Positions 6,672-9,078 of a stretch of 9,078 nucleotides of DNA are shown here, one piece after another. Under the pieces are notes generated by a model. That model did not search any database and was not told the DNA's origin. It saw only the letters and a program-made list of their open reading frames with translations. The DNA is taken from positions 1 to 9,078 of the forward strand of contig JADFOB010000027.1 of the NCBI GenBank assembly GCA_022563055.1. The letters are read 5' to 3'. Within the stretch, counting starts at the first letter, position 1; each line of letters opens with the position of its first letter. The stretch comes from Planctomycetota bacterium. Its GTDB lineage: Bacteria > Planctomycetota > Phycisphaerae > UBA1845. The translations under genes and the position numbers were made by a program.

Positions 6672-7358
6672 ATGCTCAAGCGCGCATTCGTTGGCGGCAT
6701 GACCCTGCTTCTTACATTCTTGATCGCCTGTGAGCGGTCCGAGCGGGTTCCCGTTTCAACCGGTGTCGACGAGACCGGACCATCCGCTACGGAAACAGGG
6801 GCGCCTGAATCACTCTCACCCATCGAGACGGTGCGCTACGTGCACAAGTTACGCCTGGACGGACGACTCGATCAGTTGGAGTCCTATGTTCTGGAGGACC
6901 AGCGCACCTATGTCGTTGAACTGATTCACTCGGTCGATCGGCTGATCGTAGCCAACCAGGTTCTCCAAGCTTCGGTCGAGAAGCATCTCGGGCCTGCGTC
7001 CGCCGCGGCGTTCGACCACTCCGACACCGCCAACATTCTCGGCGTCTTCTCACGGGACATCGAGGCGATCAAAGAGTGGGTTAGGGGTGATGACGCTTTG
7101 GTCGTGATTCAGGTAGCCAACCGTGTACCACTCGAACAGGTCCGGCTCGTACGCCAAAACGGCCGGTGGGTCATCCAGAGCGATACGCCGATTCCCGAGG
7201 TTGCAGCCGAGGTTCGCAAGTTGGCCGACGTGCTGGTTCGGACCGCTCGCCGTTTGGGGCGGATCCCGATGACCGCGTCGGAGCTAAAACGCGAGCTTGC
7301 GCTGCAGCAAGCTCCGATCGGTCGCCGGCTTGCCCAATTGACAGGCTCTGCGCCCTGA
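6672..7358 (+). CDS. Lipoprotein of unknown function, possibly NTF2-like
   Basis: The protein has 228 residues from ATG 6672, chosen because it starts a compact lipoprotein signal peptide (MLKR, then a hydrophobic core, lipobox LIAC with Cys20). GGAA at 6661-6664 may serve as its ribosome site. An in-frame GTG at 6609 would add 21 residues in front of the signal peptide and is less likely. A Ser/Thr/Glu/Pro-rich spacer runs to about residue 48. A helical stretch follows (SPIETVRYVHKLRLDGRLDQ, then YVVELIHSVDRLIVANQVL), then strands DALVVIQVANRV and EQVRLVRQNGRWVIQSD, then a basic helical C-terminus. A helix pair followed by a strand with 'vrQNGRWVI' is common in NTF2-like or DUF4878-like accessory lipoproteins; that link is a guess from pattern. 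It is separated from the upstream lipoprotein by 248 bp of repeats, so it may have its own promoter. Confidence 0.85.
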   Translation: MLKRAFVGGMTLLLTFLIACERSERVPVSTGVDETGPSATETGAPESLSPIETVRYVHKLRLDGRLDQLESYVLEDQRTYVVELIHSVDRLIVANQVLQASVEKHLGPASAAAFDHSDTANILGVFSRDIEAIKEWVRGDDALVVIQVANRVPLEQVRLVRQNGRWVIQSDTPIPEVAAEVRKLADVLVRTARRLGRIPMTASELKRELALQQAPIGRRLAQLTGSAP

Positions 7359-7373
7359 AGCAGACTCTGCTTC
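7357..7373 (+). terminator. Hairpin at the lipoprotein stop codon
   Basis: GAAGCAG (7357-7363) pairs perfectly with CTGCTTC (7367-7373) around a 3-base loop and overlaps the TGA stop. No T run follows, so it is not a classic intrinsic terminator. Together with the next palindrome it probably marks the transcript end. Confidence 0.4.
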
Positions 7374-7378
7374 TGCAC

Positions 7379-7398
7379 AGTCCCGGCGCGCCGGGACT
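7379..7398. repeat. Perfect 20-bp palindrome
   Basis: AGTCCCGGCG followed by CGCCGGGACT is a gap-free perfect palindrome centred on GGCGCGCC. It could be a dimeric protein-binding site, a cruciform, or, less well as a loop-free hairpin, an RNA structure. It is followed by CTAC-type sequence, similar to the GTAG edge of the 34-bp repeats (read on the minus strand). Confidence 0.65.
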
Positions 7399-7406
7399 AC
7401 GCGCGA

Positions 7407-7430
7407 GTGCCACTGCTGTGTCAGCAGTGT
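7407..7430 (+). repeat. 24-bp hairpin repeat, copy 1
   Basis: CACTGCTG (7411-7418) pairs with CAGCAGTG (7422-7429) around TGT. The whole 24-bp unit matches the reverse complement of 7459-7482 at 21 of 24 positions, so this is one member of a second small palindromic repeat family. Confidence 0.65.
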
Positions 7431-7458
7431 ACGGGAGTGAGAGGCAATCGAACCAAGA

Positions 7459-7482
7459 GCACTGCTCACAAAGCAGTGGCAC
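7459..7482 (-). repeat. 24-bp hairpin repeat, copy 2 (inverted)
   Basis: Inverted relative to 7407-7430, 21 of 24 positions equal. On its own it forms a stem of CACTGCT with AGCAGTG (read on the minus strand). The two copies can also pair with each other over GTGCCACTGCT, giving alternative folds. Nearby GAACCAAGAG (7450-7459) is complementary at 9 of 10 positions to CTCTTGGTGC (7546-7555), enclosing this region. Confidence 0.6.
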
Positions 7483-7518
7483 ACAGACCGCCCTCCTCGA
7501 GAAAGCACTGTTCGAGAA

Positions 7519-7533
7519 TCCGCCTTCGGCGGA
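7519..7533 (+). repeat. Short GC hairpin before purL
   Basis: TCCGCC (7519-7524) pairs with GGCGGA (7528-7533) around TTC. It is preceded by GTTCGAGAATCC (7510-7521), a 12-mer also present at 6546-6557 beside the second 34-bp repeat. No T run follows. Confidence 0.5.
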
Positions 7534-7646
7534 GCACGGCGCGGACTCTTGGTGCGACCATATGCGGGTCTGGTGTCGGAAGCAAACCGGGTGTATCTTT
7601 CGGGTTTGGGTTTCGCTCGTCGATGGACCGACCTCGCCGTGAGCCG
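7534..7646 (+). other. purL leader region
   Basis: After the hairpin cluster, about 110 bp precede the purL start. I see no clear -35/-10 pair, no purine riboswitch core and no good PurR-type operator. GTGTATCTTTC near 7590 has a -10-like hexamer but no -35. An in-frame ATG at 7623 is an alternative purL start; neither start has a strong ribosome site (GTGAG at 7640-7644 precedes 7647). Confidence 0.4.
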
Positions 7647-9078
7647 ATGACACAATCAACAAAAAGGCCTTTCCACTGGTGCGTGCGGGTGTCGCCTCGG
7701 GAATCGGGGTTGGACGGGCACGCGCGGGACGTGCTGGCGGACATCCGCGAACTGGGCCTGGCCCACATCGAGGGCGTGCGCTCCAGCAAACTCTACTTCC
7801 TTTCCGGCTCGCTCGCTCAAGCCGAAGTCAGCGAATTGGCGAACGTGCTGCTGACCGATGCGGTCGCGGAGACCTCCTCGATCACGCAGGGCTTCGCCGC
7901 GCGCGAGGATCGCTTTCCCGCCATCGAGGTTCAGGTCAAGCCGGGGGTGATGAACCCGGTGGCGATGAGCACCCTGGACGCCGTCGCACGGATGATCGGC
8001 TCCAAAATCGACGCCGTACAGACCGGGCGACGGTACGAGATCATCGGCGCCAAGTCCGCAGCGGAGCTCGAACGCATCGCCCGAAAGGTGCTGGCCAACG
8101 ACTGCATGGAGGCGGTGTACATCGACGGGTTCGATCGCAGTGACCCGCTGCCGACGTCCCTGCCCGTGCCGCCGGAGCGACCGTTCGAGTTGCGGCACGT
8201 CAAGCTCGCGGGCCTGAGCGACGAAGAACTCATGCGACTTTCCCGCACGGGGCACCTGTTCCTTTCGCTCGAAGAAATGGTCACCATCCGCGACTACTTC
8301 GCGAAGCGCGGCTGCGACCCGACCGACATCGAACTCGAAACCCTCGCCCAAACTTGGTCCGAGCACTGTGTCCACAAGACATTCAAGAGCGCCGTGAACT
8401 ATAAAGGTGATGGCTTCGGCCAGCCGGGCACGGTGTCCGTGCGCTTCGACAACCTCCTGGCCGACACCATCGCCCGCACCACGCGCGACCTCGATCTTCC
8501 CTGGTGCCTTTCGGTGTTCAAGGACAACGCCGGCATCATCGCGTTCGACGACGACTACGGCATCGCCGTCAAGGTCGAAACGCACAACCATCCTTCGGCG
8601 ATCGAGCCGTACGGCGGGGCGGCCACGGGCATCGGCGGGTGCATCCGCGACATCATGGGTTGCGGACTGGGCGCCAAACCGATCGCCTCGACGGACGTCT
8701 TCTGCCTCGCCCCGCCGGATTTCGACGACGCCCGTCTGCCGAAAGACGTGCTGCACCCCCGCCGGGTACTCAAGGGCGTGGTGGGCGGCGTGCGCGACTA
8801 CGGCAATCGCATGGGCATCCCCACGGTCAACGGCGCCATCCATTTCGACCCGCGCTATCTCGGCAATCCGCTGGTCTATTGCGGCTGCGTCGGGATCATC
8901 CCGCGTGACAAAGTCCGCAAGGCCGCCCGGCCCGGCGACCGGATCGTCCTGGTCGGCGGGCGGACCGGGCGCGACGGCATCCACGGCGCTACCTTCTCCT
9001 CGGCGGAGTTGACCGACACGCACGCCGACGAGTTTTCGCACGCGGTGCAGGTCGGCAACGCGATTACCGCGAAGCGCT
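7647..9078 (+). CDS. purL: Phosphoribosylformylglycinamidine synthase with tandem PurS-like N-terminus (3' partial)
   Basis: PurL makes FGAM from FGAR, ATP and glutamine-derived ammonia, the fourth step of purine synthesis, in the cytoplasm. The frame is open to the window end (477 full codons seen). Residues about 11-80 (CVRVSPRESGLDGHARDVLA...) and about 92-160 (AIEVQVKPGVMNPVAMSTLD... VLANDCMEAVYI) look like two PurS-like units in tandem. A linker domain (about 184-230) leads to LAQTWSEHCVHKTF (233-246), whose SEHC histidine is conserved in the family. VETHNHPSAIEPYGGAATG (from 310) is the ATP/FGAR-binding hallmark, followed by GGCIRDIMGCGLGAKPIAST, KGVVGGVRDYGNRMGIPTVNG and GRTGRDGIHGATFSSAEL. 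The PurS-like part means a separate purS may not be needed. A PurQ glutaminase domain, if fused, would lie beyond the window. ATG 7623 would add eight residues. Confidence 0.95.
   Translation, partial: MTQSTKRPFHWCVRVSPRESGLDGHARDVLADIRELGLAHIEGVRSSKLYFLSGSLAQAEVSELANVLLTDAVAETSSITQGFAAREDRFPAIEVQVKPGVMNPVAMSTLDAVARMIGSKIDAVQTGRRYEIIGAKSAAELERIARKVLANDCMEAVYIDGFDRSDPLPTSLPVPPERPFELRHVKLAGLSDEELMRLSRTGHLFLSLEEMVTIRDYFAKRGCDPTDIELETLAQTWSEHCVHKTFKSAVNYKGDGFGQPGTVSVRFDNLLADTIARTTRDLDLPWCLSVFKDNAGIIAFDDDYGIAVKVETHNHPSAIEPYGGAATGIGGCIRDIMGCGLGAKPIASTDVFCLAPPDFDDARLPKDVLHPRRVLKGVVGGVRDYGNRMGIPTVNGAIHFDPRYLGNPLVYCGCVGIIPRDKVRKAARPGDRIVLVGGRTGRDGIHGATFSSAELTDTHADEFSHAVQVGNAITAKR

Noticed and set aside
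7407..7482. CRISPR array
   Set aside because: Only two copies, in opposite orientation, with no regular spacer series and no cas genes.
7585..7600. purL promoter at GTGTATCTTTC
   Set aside because: A -10-like hexamer without an acceptable -35 at 16-18 bp; not strong enough to annotate as a promoter.
7166..7642. Plus-strand open frame running from the lipoprotein gene through the hairpin region
   Set aside because: It overlaps the lipoprotein in another frame and then translates palindromic repeats; low-complexity product and no ribosome site.
7656..9041. Minus-strand open frame of 461 codons
   Set aside because: It is antisense to purL, whose motifs are unmistakable. Long antisense frames are expected in GC-rich codons; the translation is His/Arg/Val/Asp-rich with no domain.

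Overview
The window looks like a high-GC chromosomal segment from a planctomycete-type bacterium. I infer this from the very long multi-N-domain secretin, the small lipoproteins beside it, the short GC-rich palindromic repeats between genes, and a PurL carrying a tandem PurS-like N-terminus. No 16S or other decisive marker is present, so the lineage is an inference. All convincing genes are on the + strand.

Layout. (1) Positions 1-1166 hold the 3' part of a gene for a periplasmic protein made of secretin-type N-domain repeats. It has no secretin channel domain and ends in an Arg/Gly/Ser-rich tail. (2) Positions 1244-5749 encode a giant secretin of about 1501 residues: signal peptide, a linker and half-repeat, 12 tandem N-domain repeats, a full C-terminal secretin beta-barrel domain, and a tail with YGP repeats. 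(3) Positions 5872-6423 and 6672-7358 encode two small lipoproteins of unknown function. The first lies between two perfect 34-bp copies of a hairpin repeat in opposite orientation. (4) Positions 7359-7646 are an intergenic region packed with hairpins and a second inverted repeat family. (5) Positions 7647 to the window end encode the N-terminal part of PurL, a purine biosynthesis enzyme, cut by the window edge.

How they fit together. The first two genes are related in sequence and adjacent, and probably form one operon for an outer-membrane secretin complex with an unusually long periplasmic stack. The lipoproteins follow directly and could be accessory or pilotin-like factors, but only position supports that. 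purL is a housekeeping gene and marks the end of the secretion locus. The strongest candidate for something new is the pair of a 12-N-domain secretin and a channel-less N-domain partner.
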